Shown: positions 1 through 5,366, counted from the first letter of the stretch. The stretch: 7,753 nt of DNA from Oscillospiraceae bacterium (GCA_021640185.1 JAJXDX010000062.1:928-8680), one strand, 5' to 3'. A program made the numbers and translations. The notes: generated by a model not told the origin, from the letters alone.

Positions 1-164
1 TCTTTGTTGTCGTTGATCATGGTGGCGACCTCGTTGAACGCCAGCGCGACCTCGGTGTGCTTATCGATGGCTTCCTGCTTCTTCTCACTCACGCCGCAAC
101 CGACAAGGCCGATCATCATGACGAGCACCAGCACGATAGAGAGCACGGTCAGGGTCTTTTTCAT
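1..164 (-). CDS. Lipoprotein, N-terminal part only (runs off window)
   Basis: Only the first 54 codons are visible; the gene continues past the left edge. The start reads MKKTLTVLS, followed by a hydrophobic stretch (about residues 5-22) and a lipobox L-V-G-C with the lipidated cysteine at residue 23, so the mature protein should be anchored to the outer face of the membrane after Lgt and signal peptidase II processing. After the cysteine the sequence turns polar (GVSEKKQEAIDKHTEV), as expected for an exposed, helical domain. The start is supported by an AAGGAAG ribosome binding site just upstream on the minus strand. It lies 30 bases downstream of the TM2-domain gene in the same direction and probably shares its promoter. 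The function of the exported domain cannot be judged from this fragment. Confidence 0.82.
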   Translation of the reverse strand, partial: MKKTLTVLSIVLVLVMMIGLVGCGVSEKKQEAIDKHTEVALAFNEVATMINDNK

Positions 165-194
165 GGGAGTTCGCTTCCTTTCAGGCGCTTTGGG

Positions 195-395
195 TCAGTT
201 CGTGCCCCAGACGTTGCCGTTTTTGTCCTTGTAGCTGCCGGTGCAGACCATGATGAAGTCCACCAGCCAGCCGATGCCGAACACGCCGCCCGAGATCAGC
301 CACAGGATGCCCGTGCCGATCTTGCCGGTCATGAAGCGATGGACACCCAGTCCGCCCAGAAAAAAGGTGATGAGGATAGCTCCGACTTTGCTCAT
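195..395 (-). CDS. TM2-domain membrane protein
   Basis: A 66-residue protein that is almost entirely one TM2 domain. The family hallmarks are visible: a first hydrophobic helix (about residues 4-20) ending in GGLGVHRF (14-21), a short loop MTGKIGTG, a second helix (about 29-54) containing GIGWLVDFI, and a hydrophilic end with DKNGN. TM2 proteins are small double-span membrane proteins common in bacteria; their biochemical role is mostly unknown. The start at 395 is chosen because an AAGGAG site lies just upstream on the minus strand and because the TM2 homology begins at the first residues; the much longer upstream extension of the open frame has no coding character. It is the first gene of a leftward unit with the lipoprotein, driven by the promoter at 483-511. 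Family assignment is firm, function is not. Confidence 0.9.
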   Translation of the reverse strand: MSKVGAILITFFLGGLGVHRFMTGKIGTGILWLISGGVFGIGWLVDFIMVCTGSYKDKNGNVWGTN

Positions 396-482
396 GAGAT
401 ATTTCTCCTTTGGATATGTATTCCGCGCATCCGGGCGCCGCTCCTCTTCCGTTCGGCGGAGCACCGACGGCACGGTACGTCT

Positions 483-511
483 ATTATAGCACATAGAGCC
501 GCCGAGTGCAA
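483..511 (-). promoter_or_regulatory. Sigma-A-type promoter for the TM2/lipoprotein unit
   Basis: On the minus strand: -35 TTGCAC (506-511), a 17-base spacer and a perfect -10 TATAAT (483-488), preceded by TGC, which fits an extended -10. The transcript would start near 475 and reach the TM2 start at 395. Confidence 0.75.
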
Positions 512-578
512 GCCGGTCAGGCGAAAAACCGCGATTTTTCTTGCATGGCCTGTCCGACCGCGCAGACAAAAATTTTCC

Positions 579-607
579 TTGCTTTTTTGCTTTGGATGTG
601 CTATGAT
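579..607 (+). promoter_or_regulatory. Sigma-A-type promoter for secG
   Basis: -35 TTGCTT (579-584), 17-base spacer, -10 TATGAT (602-607) preceded by TGC (extended -10). It lies about 40 bases upstream of the secG start and is divergent from the TM2 promoter. Confidence 0.7.
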
Positions 608-648
608 AGTCGGGTATCTGGAACAAAAACTCTGGAGGGTATGAAAAA

Positions 649-1029
649 ATGACAGTCTTTGAGTATATCATCGGCGCGATCTTGATCGTGTTTTCGCTCC
701 TCATCATCATCGTCGTCCTGCTGCAGGAAGGCAACGAGGGCAATGTGGGCGTGATCACCGGCTCCAGCGACACGTTCATGGACAAGGGCAAGGCCCGTTC
801 GTGGGATCAGAAATTGGCCCGCTGGACCAAGGTCATCGCCATCACGTTCTTCGTTCTGGTCTTTGCCGGGATGCTGACGACCAAGTTCCTCGGCCCGTCG
901 TCCTCGTCCGGCAGCTCCAACAGCTCGACGAATTCCAGCAGCCAGACGTCGTCCAACGCTTCGTCCGATGCCTCGTCTGATGCGTCATCCGATGTCAGTG
1001 CGCCGAACAGCAGCACCGTTTCCGGCTGA
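649..1029 (+). CDS. secG: Preprotein translocase subunit SecG, with Ser-rich C-terminal tail
   Basis: SecG is the small accessory subunit of the SecYEG channel and assists SecA-driven export across the cytoplasmic membrane. The 126-residue product shows the SecG layout: a first membrane span (about 5-25), the cytoplasmic loop LLQEGNEGNVGVITGSSD (24-41) with the typical LLQ-G-GxxG and GSSDTF pattern, then KARSWDQKLARWTKV and a second span (about 60-80). The core ends near residue 83. What follows is a low-complexity tail of about 43 residues made mainly of Ser, Asn, Thr, Ala and Asp, with ASSD repeated in tandem (104-115). Typical Firmicutes SecG is around 75-80 residues, so the tail is an addition. 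A GGAGG site at 631-635 and a promoter precede it, and a terminator follows, so it appears monocistronic. Confidence 0.93.
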   Translation: MTVFEYIIGAILIVFSLLIIIVVLLQEGNEGNVGVITGSSDTFMDKGKARSWDQKLARWTKVIAITFFVLVFAGMLTTKFLGPSSSSGSSNSSTNSSSQTSSNASSDASSDASSDVSAPNSSTVSG

Positions 1030-1060
1030 TCGCCGCCGCAGAACACATCACCAAAACCGT

Positions 1061-1096
1061 GCGCCCGTTCGGTCGATCCGAGCGGGCGTCGTTTTG
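1061..1096 (+). terminator. Rho-independent terminator after secG
   Basis: A GC-rich stem GCCCGTTCGG (1063-1072) pairs with CCGAGCGGGC (1078-1087) with one G-U pair and a 5-base loop; the C1062/G1088 pair extends it. GTCGTTTTG follows. The stop of secG is 32 bases upstream. Confidence 0.78.
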
Positions 1097-1118
1097 TCCG
1101 CATTCTTACATTTAACTC

Positions 1119-1147
1119 TTTACAACGGAAAAGCAATGGTGTATGAT
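1119..1147 (+). promoter_or_regulatory. Sigma-A-type promoter for the yerC-methyltransferase-hslO operon
   Basis: -35 TTTACA (1119-1124), 17-base spacer, -10 TATGAT (1142-1147). It sits between the secG terminator and the first operon gene, leaving a leader of about 50 bases. A TrpR-like repressor is the first product, so autoregulation here is possible, but I see no clear operator palindrome. Confidence 0.65.
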
Positions 1148-1204
1148 AGACCTGTATGCCGGCCGTCGTTTCGCGCGGCCGATCACGACGAAAAGAGGGA
1201 TAAC

Positions 1205-1525
1205 ATGAACTCTAAGATCAAAAGCCCCGAGGCGGACTATTTGTTCCAAGCGATCCTTCAGCTCAAGGATATGGACGAGTGCTATAAATTCTTCGAGGAC
1301 CTGTGCACCGTGACCGAGATCAAGGCGATGAGCCAGCGGATCGTGGTCGCGAAGATGCTCAGCGAAAAATATGTGTACAGCGAGATCGTGCGCCGCACCG
1401 GCGCGTCCACGGCCACGATCAGCCGCGTCAACCGTTCGCTGGAATACGGCTGCGACGCGTACCCGATGGTGTTCTCGCGTCTGCCGGCCGATCTGCCGCT
1501 GCCGGGCGAGCAGGAAGAAAAATGA
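1205..1525 (+). CDS. TrpR-like DNA-binding regulator, YerC/YecD family
   Basis: A 106-residue all-helical protein matching the YerC/YecD branch of the TrpR superfamily. The recognisable blocks are LFQAILQLKDMDECYKFFED (13-32), the linker LCTVTEIKAMSQRIVVAKML (33-52) and a helix-turn-helix at about 57-79 containing YSEIVRRTGASTATISRVNR. YerC of Bacillus is about the same length, so the protein is complete. The family binds DNA, but in most members neither targets nor ligand are established; this is not the classical tryptophan repressor and no trp gene is nearby. The start at 1205 follows AGAGGG at a proper distance; the longer open frame upstream runs through promoter sequence. Its stop codon overlaps the methyltransferase start (ATGA at 1522-1525), so the two are probably translationally coupled. 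Confidence 0.9.
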   Translation: MNSKIKSPEADYLFQAILQLKDMDECYKFFEDLCTVTEIKAMSQRIVVAKMLSEKYVYSEIVRRTGASTATISRVNRSLEYGCDAYPMVFSRLPADLPLPGEQEEK

Positions 1526-2313
1526 GCGGCTACGGCGACTTTTCCGCCTTTTATGACGAGTTGACCGACGATGTGGACTATCCGGCGTGGGCGGACTATC
1601 TGCTTTCGCTCGTGTCCCGCCACGGCGGGCGCGCGGCGCAGGTGCTGGATCTTGCGTGCGGCACGGGCGGTCTGTCGCTGCCGCTGGCGGCGCGCGGCTG
1701 CGAGGTCGTGGCGGTGGACGGCTCGCCCGATATGCTGACGGTCGCGCGCGAAAAGGCGGCCGAGCAGGGCGCAGACATCCTGTTTTTGTGTCAGGATATG
1801 CGCAGCCTTGATCTTTACGGCACGGTCGACACGGCGTTCTGCCTGCTCGACGGCCTCAACCACCTTCTGCACACGGCGGAGATCGCCGAGGTGTTCCGGC
1901 GGCTGGGGCTGTTCATCGCGCCGGACGGGCTGCTGATCTTCGATGCGAACACGCCGTACAAGCACCGCACCGTGCTGGGCGATAACACGTTCGCCTTCGA
2001 AAAGGACGATCTGCTCTGCCTGTGGCGCAACCACACCGATCCAAAACGCGGCGAAACGACGATGCGGCTGGACTTCTTCCTGACGGAAGGGGAGGAGGAC
2101 GGCGCGCTCTGCCGCCGCTACACCGACGAGGTGCGCGAGCGTGCCTATGCCCGCCGCACATGGGAACGTCTGCTGGACGAGGCGGGCTTTTCTCTGCTGG
2201 CGGTGTACGGCGAACGCAGCTTCGCCGCGCCGGAAGAACAGGCGGAGCGCTGGGTGTTCGTCGCGCGCAACCGCGCGATCGGCCAGAAAAACGAAGGGGA
2301 GCGATCACGATGA
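1522..2313 (+). CDS. Class I SAM-dependent methyltransferase
   Basis: A 263-residue soluble protein with a Rossmann-type methyltransferase core. Motif I is LDLACGTGG (42-50), the SAM-binding glycine loop; the acidic residue after strand 2 is D66 in VVAVDGSPDML; LCQDMRSLD fits the adenine-contact segment. N-terminal YGDFSAFYDELTDDVDYPAW is the usual beginning of this small-molecule methyltransferase group, which resembles Bacillus YqeM. The substrate cannot be read from the sequence. The ATG at 1522 overlaps the regulator stop, and the motif layout confirms this start: longer upstream frames overlap yerC fully. The stop overlaps the Hsp33 start in the same ATGA manner (2310-2313). Codon use is strongly GC-biased (45 of 60 bases G/C in 2101-2160), as in its operon neighbours. 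Confidence 0.88.
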   Translation: MSGYGDFSAFYDELTDDVDYPAWADYLLSLVSRHGGRAAQVLDLACGTGGLSLPLAARGCEVVAVDGSPDMLTVAREKAAEQGADILFLCQDMRSLDLYGTVDTAFCLLDGLNHLLHTAEIAEVFRRLGLFIAPDGLLIFDANTPYKHRTVLGDNTFAFEKDDLLCLWRNHTDPKRGETTMRLDFFLTEGEEDGALCRRYTDEVRERAYARRTWERLLDEAGFSLLAVYGERSFAAPEEQAERWVFVARNRAIGQKNEGERSR

Positions 2314-3179
2314 GCGAGCTTTTGCGCTGCCTGACCCGTGACGGCACGGTGATGGCGATGGCCTTGGACGCGACGGATATCGTGTCCGAGGCGGAGCGGA
2401 TCCACAAGACCTCCGCCGTGACCACGGCGGCGCTGGGGCGGCTGCTGACCGCCGCCTCGATGATGGGGATGATGCTCAAGGGGAAGGACGATTCCCTCAC
2501 CCTGCGGATCAACGGCGGCGGCCCGGCCGGCACGGTCATGGCCGTGTCGGACAGCGGCGGCAACGTGCGCGGCTACGTGCAGCAGCCGGTCGTGGAGATC
2601 CCGCTCAAGCCGAACGGCAAGCTGGACGTCAGCGGCGCGGTGGGGACGGACGGGCAGCTGTATGTGCTGCGGGACGACGGCGGCGACCGCCCGTATTCCG
2701 GCTGCGTGCCGATCGTATCGGGCGAGATCGCCGAGGACATCACCAGCTATTATGCCGTCAGCGAGCAGACGCCCACCGTGTGTGCACTGGGCGTGCTCGT
2801 CGCGCCGGATCTGACGGTGCAGGCCGCGGGCGGCCTGCTGCTGCAGCTGCTGCCGTTCTGCCCGGATGACGTTATCGACCGGGTGGAAAAAAACGTGGCG
2901 GTGCTGCCGTCGATCACCTCGATGCTCACGGACGGGCTGTCCCCGCGGCAGATCGTGGAGCGGGTGCTCGACGGGATGCCCTTCGACGTGCTGGACACCG
3001 CCGCGCCGGGATACCGCTGCGCCTGCTCCCGCCAAAAGGTGGAGCGCGCACTCGCCTCGATGAGCCGCGAGGAGCGCATGGCGCTGCCCGACGGGCACGG
3101 CATGACCGAGGTCACCTGCAACTTTTGCGATAAGGTGTACCGTTTCACGCGCGAGGAACTGGAGCGCATCGACCGCTAA
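2310..3179 (+). CDS. hslO: Hsp33 redox-regulated chaperone
   Basis: Hsp33 is a cytosolic holdase that is inactive when reduced and zinc-bound and becomes active when oxidants release the zinc and form disulfides. The 289-residue product has the normal family length. Its N-terminal domain includes the expected early segments MSELLRCLTRDGTVMAMALD and SAVTTAALGRLLTAAS (35-50), then LTLRINGGGPAGTVMAVSD (63-81) and GYVQQP (88-93). The C-terminal redox switch is complete: CAC at 237-239 and CNFC at 270-273, a CxC-X30-CxxC zinc site. Extra cysteines (7, 132, 158, 184) lie outside the switch. A GAAGGGGA site (2293-2300) precedes the ATG, which overlaps the methyltransferase stop by four bases. Last gene of the operon; a palindrome at 3202-3233 may act as its weak terminator. 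Confidence 0.95.
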   Translation: MSELLRCLTRDGTVMAMALDATDIVSEAERIHKTSAVTTAALGRLLTAASMMGMMLKGKDDSLTLRINGGGPAGTVMAVSDSGGNVRGYVQQPVVEIPLKPNGKLDVSGAVGTDGQLYVLRDDGGDRPYSGCVPIVSGEIAEDITSYYAVSEQTPTVCALGVLVAPDLTVQAAGGLLLQLLPFCPDDVIDRVEKNVAVLPSITSMLTDGLSPRQIVERVLDGMPFDVLDTAAPGYRCACSRQKVERALASMSREERMALPDGHGMTEVTCNFCDKVYRFTREELERIDR

Positions 3180-3201
3180 ACGGCGGAAAGACGAATTTTT
3201 T

Positions 3202-3233
3202 GCCCAAAAACGGCCGTCGGCCGCATTTTGGGC
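3202..3233 (+). terminator. Hairpin after hslO, possible weak terminator
   Basis: GCCCAAAA (3202-3209) pairs with TTTTGGGC (3226-3233), and CGGCC (3211-3215) pairs with GGCCG (3219-3223) around a GTC loop, with a small internal bulge. No T-run follows; the next base begins the -35 box of the tRNA promoter. It may end hslO transcripts poorly, or act on the tRNA promoter. Confidence 0.4.
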
Positions 3234-3262
3234 TTGACAAACGGCCGATGCGGTGGTAAAAT
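3234..3262 (+). promoter_or_regulatory. Strong promoter for the tRNA-Ser pair
   Basis: Perfect -35 TTGACA (3234-3239), 17-base spacer, -10 TAAAAT (3257-3262). The transcript would start near 3269, about 40 bases before the first tRNA. The surrounding 12-mer GCTTGACAAACG recurs at the tRNA-Tyr promoter. Confidence 0.8.
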
Positions 3263-3307
3263 AGCACACGTTGACGCTGTTATCTCATCGTCTTACACAG
3301 CAGACAC

Positions 3308-3394
3308 GGAGAGGTGTCCGAGCGGTTTATGGAGCCGGTCTTGAAAACCGGTGACTCGAAAGAGCCAAGGGTTCGAATCCCTTCCTCTCCGCCA
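3308..3394 (+). tRNA. tRNA-Ser (anticodon UGA)
   Basis: Acceptor arms GGAGAGG (3308-3314) and CCTCTCC (3384-3390) pair fully, with discriminator G and encoded CCA (3392-3394). The anticodon stem CCGGT/ACCGG (3335-3339, 3347-3351) encloses the loop CTTGAAA with anticodon TGA at 3342-3344. A long variable arm and the T-loop GTTCGAATC follow. The 87-base length and long variable arm are standard for type II serine tRNA. The discriminator G also fits serine identity. Confidence 0.96.
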
Positions 3395-3453
3395 TATCCT
3401 CTCACAATAGGATAGCCGGCCCGGCCGATCACTGCGCCCGGGTCGACACATTC

Positions 3454-3544
3454 GGAGAAGTACTCAAGTTGGTGACGAGGCGCCCCTGCTAAGGGCGTAG
3501 GTCGGGTAACCGGCGCGGGAGTTCGAGTCTCCCCTTCTCCGCCA
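3454..3544 (+). tRNA. tRNA-Ser (anticodon GCU)
   Basis: Acceptor arms GGAGAAG (3454-3460) and CTTCTCC (3534-3540) pair, with discriminator G and encoded CCA (3542-3544). Anticodon stem CGCCC/GGGCG (3481-3485, 3493-3497) holds loop CTGCTAA with anticodon GCT at 3488-3490. It has a long variable arm, 91 bases in all, and a GTTCGAGTC T-loop. It reads AGC/AGU codons. The 59-base gap from the first tRNA holds a small stem (TATCCT 3395-3400 with AGGATA 3409-3414) and no promoter, so both are probably cut from one precursor. Confidence 0.96.
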
Positions 3545-3583
3545 AGAACAGGGACACCGCATTCGCGGTGTCCCTGTTCTTCT
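3544..3583 (+). terminator. Terminator of the tRNA-Ser operon
   Basis: A perfect 17-bp stem (3544-3560 with 3565-3581) closed by a 4-base ATTC loop begins at the last base of the tRNA CCA. The 3' arm ends CTGTTCTTCT, a modest T tract; the long stem compensates for it. Confidence 0.8.
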
Positions 3584-3674
3584 CGAAGATGGGATCAGGC
3601 ACGGCGACAGTGCACCGGATAAACCGGTTCGGGATAACACAGACTCCCCCAAGACCGGAGAAAACAGCGATCTT

Positions 3675-3761
3675 ATGCTGCGGATCGCATTGCTGTTCAT
3701 CAGCGGCAGCGCCGTTATCGGCACAATGGTCGTCAGCAAAAAGAAAAAGCACAACAGCTGA
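3675..3761 (+). CDS. Possible 28-residue single-span membrane peptide
   Basis: A short frame begins MLRIALLFISGSAVIG and ends TMVVSKKKKHNS. It would form one membrane span (about residues 3-20) and a strongly basic tail (KKKKH), which suggests a cytoplasmic C-terminus. A good terminator with its own T tract follows 22 bases later (3783-3817), separate from the tRNA terminator upstream, which argues for a distinct short transcript here. Against it: the best ribosome binding site (GGAG, 3657-3660) is 14 bases from the ATG, and no convincing promoter lies between 3582 and 3660, so expression may depend on read-through from the tRNAs. The ATG sits in the loop of a 6-bp hairpin (GCGATC 3667-3672, GATCGC 3683-3688). 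I do not recognise the peptide. Confidence 0.4.
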   Translation: MLRIALLFISGSAVIGTMVVSKKKKHNS

Positions 3762-3782
3762 CAAAGCGGTCCGGCGCACACG

Positions 3783-3817
3783 GCGGCTACCGGAAACGGC
3801 AGCCGCTTCTTTCTTTT
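3783..3817 (+). terminator. Terminator after the small peptide frame
   Basis: GCGGCT (3783-3788) pairs with AGCCGC (3801-3806), then an A-C mismatch, then CCG/CGG around a GAAA tetraloop. TTCTTTCTTTT follows. A classical Rho-independent terminator reading rightward. Confidence 0.8.
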
Positions 3818-4133
3818 GAAAGGTGCCGGAAAGCCGAATGACCGGGCGTGAATCGGCGAATGTGTCGTGGCGGGAGCAAAAGAGACCTCAAGGCAGTGTT
3901 CGCCGGCAGCGCGGAGGTCGTGATGGCGCTGTAAAAGCTGTAAAAATGGTTGAAAAATGCAAAGGAGCAAGGTAAAATAAGCATGACGGTGGTTCGTGTC
4001 CGGCTTTTTCGGAAGCACAGAGGGAGCCGGATGGAGCGTTTATCTCTGTTGGGTCTTCGTGCCTAATGAGCGGAAAAAGATCGGATCTTTAGAAAAACGG
4101 CAGGGACGGATGACGGAAAGGAACGGCAAAGGG
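3818..4133 (+). other. Gene-poor stretch and leader of the hydrolase gene
   Basis: No convincing gene between the terminator and the hydrolase start. In 3818-3949 I see neither a ribosome binding site with a usable start nor a strong structure. From 3950 it holds a good promoter, then an untranslated leader of about 145 bases. One 27-codon frame (3983-4066) lies in the leader and is unsupported. Confidence 0.5.
3950..3978 (+). promoter_or_regulatory. Promoter for the hydrolase/ASCH unit
   Basis: -35 TTGAAA (3950-3955), 17-base spacer, -10 TAAAAT (3973-3978). The transcript would start near 3985, giving a leader of roughly 125-150 bases depending on which ATG is used. Confidence 0.6.
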
Positions 4134-4778
4134 ATGCAGGCATTATTTTTGTACGGTGTGAATTGCACGAAACAGATCTGGGACAGGTTATTGCCGCTTT
4201 TGCCCACATGGCATATCGATATCGTATCTTATCCCCATGCCGTGACGGAGCAGGCGACCTGCGTGTCCGATCTGACGAGATGGGTATCCGAACGAACCAA
4301 GGGGAAACGGTATGATGTCGTCGTTGGGCACAGCCTAGGCGGGCTGATCGCGTTGGGATCGGCTTTTTCCTCGGCTCTGGACATGGATACGCAGATCGTT
4401 TGTTTGGATACCAATTTAAAACCGGCGGGTGCCTTCTTCCGCAACCTGATGACGCCGGAACATACCAAGCAGTACGGTGCACAGATCCAAGCCATGATGG
4501 AGCAGGAGCGTCGGCATTACACGCCGGCGCTGATGCAGTCGATCCGGGACGGTTTTGACTATACCGACCTGCTGCTTCAGATCAAAAACCCCGTGCATCT
4601 GCTGATGGGGGATCGGGGAAGAGCGGATGCGGAAGAACATATCGGCGAGCTGCATTTGTCAGATGCCGCGCTGGCAAAGCTCCAGATCCGTTTTGTACCG
4701 GATTCCTGCCACCTGCCGATGATCGAAGATCCCGAAAAACTGGCAGATATTTTAAACAAGATCTGCAGGAGAGAATAA
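4134..4778 (+). CDS. Alpha/beta hydrolase
   Basis: A 214-residue soluble protein with the alpha/beta-hydrolase fold. It begins with a first core strand and turn, MQALFLYGVNCTKQIWDRLL, and has the nucleophile elbow VVVGHSLGGL with Ser67. A late strand ending in LLMGDRG gives a likely acid, Asp160, and CHLPMIEDPEKLADIL (192-207) gives the catalytic His193. The full Ser-Asp-His triad is therefore present and an active esterase, lipase or peptidase-like enzyme is expected; the substrate is not evident. The start at 4134 is chosen because the fold begins there and AAAGGA lies 11 bases upstream; ATG 4110 would add eight residues and is a real alternative, while the far upstream ATG (3996) is unlikely. 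The ASCH gene follows 50-60 bases downstream with no terminator between. Confidence 0.87.
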   Translation: MQALFLYGVNCTKQIWDRLLPLLPTWHIDIVSYPHAVTEQATCVSDLTRWVSERTKGKRYDVVVGHSLGGLIALGSAFSSALDMDTQIVCLDTNLKPAGAFFRNLMTPEHTKQYGAQIQAMMEQERRHYTPALMQSIRDGFDYTDLLLQIKNPVHLLMGDRGRADAEEHIGELHLSDAALAKLQIRFVPDSCHLPMIEDPEKLADILNKICRRE

Positions 4779-4791
4779 ACGAAGGAGAGCG

Positions 4792-4833
4792 ATGTCGGTC
4801 TGCCGCCGACGGATCTTCAGAAAGGAAAAATGA
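4792..4833 (+). CDS. Possible 13-residue leader peptide before the ASCH gene
   Basis: A minimal frame, MSVCRRRIFRKEK, follows a strong GAAGGAGA site (4781-4788) at good spacing. Its TGA (4831-4833) overlaps the upstream ATG of the ASCH gene (4830) as ATGA, the same geometry as the two real gene overlaps in this window. It could couple translation of the ASCH gene to itself, or be chance. There is no clear run of one amino acid suggesting attenuation. Confidence 0.25.
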   Translation: MSVCRRRIFRKEK

Positions 4834-4835
4834 CG

Positions 4836-5285
4836 ATGACCGGAGAAATGCTGTGGCAGGCATATTGCCGCGTCGCGAACATAGACAGCGATCGGCGGCA
4901 TGATATTTGGAAATTTTGCGGAGGCGGTCCATCTGCCGATGAGTTGGCAAAGCTCGTGCTTGCCGGTGTGAAAACGGCAACTTCAAGCACGAAGCTCGCC
5001 TGCGAAACGGAAGCCGGTGGCTTGCCGACGGTCGGGACATACAGCGTGATCCTTTTTGACGATGGTGAAGCGGCGTGCATCATTCGGGATACGAAGGTGT
5101 CGGTCGTTCCGTTTGCGCTGGTCAGCGCAGAGCACGCCTGCAAGGAAGGAGAGGACGATCGCAGCTTGAGCAAATGGCGCGAGGTGCATCGGCGGGCCTT
5201 TGCGCCGGACTACCGGGCTGCCGGTCTGCTCTTTGACGAAACTGCCGAGTGCGTTCTGGAGGAATTTGAAGTCGTATATCCGTAA
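4836..5285 (+). CDS. ASCH-domain protein
   Basis: A 149-residue protein that matches the bacterial ASCH family over its full length. Diagnostic blocks are the N-terminal MLWQAYCR, the aromatic WKFCGGG segment (27-33; WxFG in typical members), ADELAKLVLAGVKTATSST with the conserved GxKTAT motif, GTYSVILFDDGEAACIIRDT, and EGEDDRSLSKWREVHRRAF near the C-terminus. ASCH domains are beta-barrels related to the PUA fold and are thought to bind RNA or nucleotides; some small members cleave N4-acetylcytidine, but I cannot assign that activity here. Start choice: AAAGGA (4821-4826) is nine bases from ATG 4836, better than the three bases to ATG 4830, and most relatives begin this close to the LW motif. 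Probably cotranscribed with the hydrolase; a strong terminator follows. Confidence 0.88.
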   Translation: MTGEMLWQAYCRVANIDSDRRHDIWKFCGGGPSADELAKLVLAGVKTATSSTKLACETEAGGLPTVGTYSVILFDDGEAACIIRDTKVSVVPFALVSAEHACKEGEDDRSLSKWREVHRRAFAPDYRAAGLLFDETAECVLEEFEVVYP

Positions 5286-5335
5286 GATGATCTCCGATCC
5301 TTCGGTCGCTGCTGCGGCACCAAACAGATCTCATC

Positions 5336-5366
5336 AAAAAAAGTCCGGACACCGTCCGGACTTTTT
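5336..5366 (+). terminator. Bidirectional terminator after the ASCH gene
   Basis: A perfect stem of 13 pairs (5338-5350 with 5354-5366, core GTCCGGAC) around an ACC loop, with A-run before and T-run after. Either strand reads as hairpin plus T tract, so it can stop the rightward ASCH transcript and leftward read-through from tRNA-Tyr. Confidence 0.88.

Noticed and set aside
2145..3269. Leftward 374-codon frame opposite hslO
   Set aside because: His/Arg/Ala-rich shadow of GC-rich coding sequence; hslO is unambiguous by its zinc motif.
3395..3453. Spacer between the two serine tRNAs as a separate promoter or small RNA
   Set aside because: Only a weak 6-bp stem and no -35/-10 pair; best explained as a processing spacer.
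3464..4018. Leftward frames across the tRNA-Ser(GCU) gene (also 3489-3779), with peptides such as RRGDSNSRAGYP and EKGRLELPRRLP
   Set aside because: These are the familiar translations of the reverse strand of a serine tRNA; they overlap a well-supported tRNA and terminator and have no ribosome binding site.
3983..4066. 27-codon frame in the hydrolase leader
   Set aside because: Its nearest AAAGGAG lies upstream of the probable transcription start and the peptide (MTVVRVRLFRKH...) has no recognisable feature.
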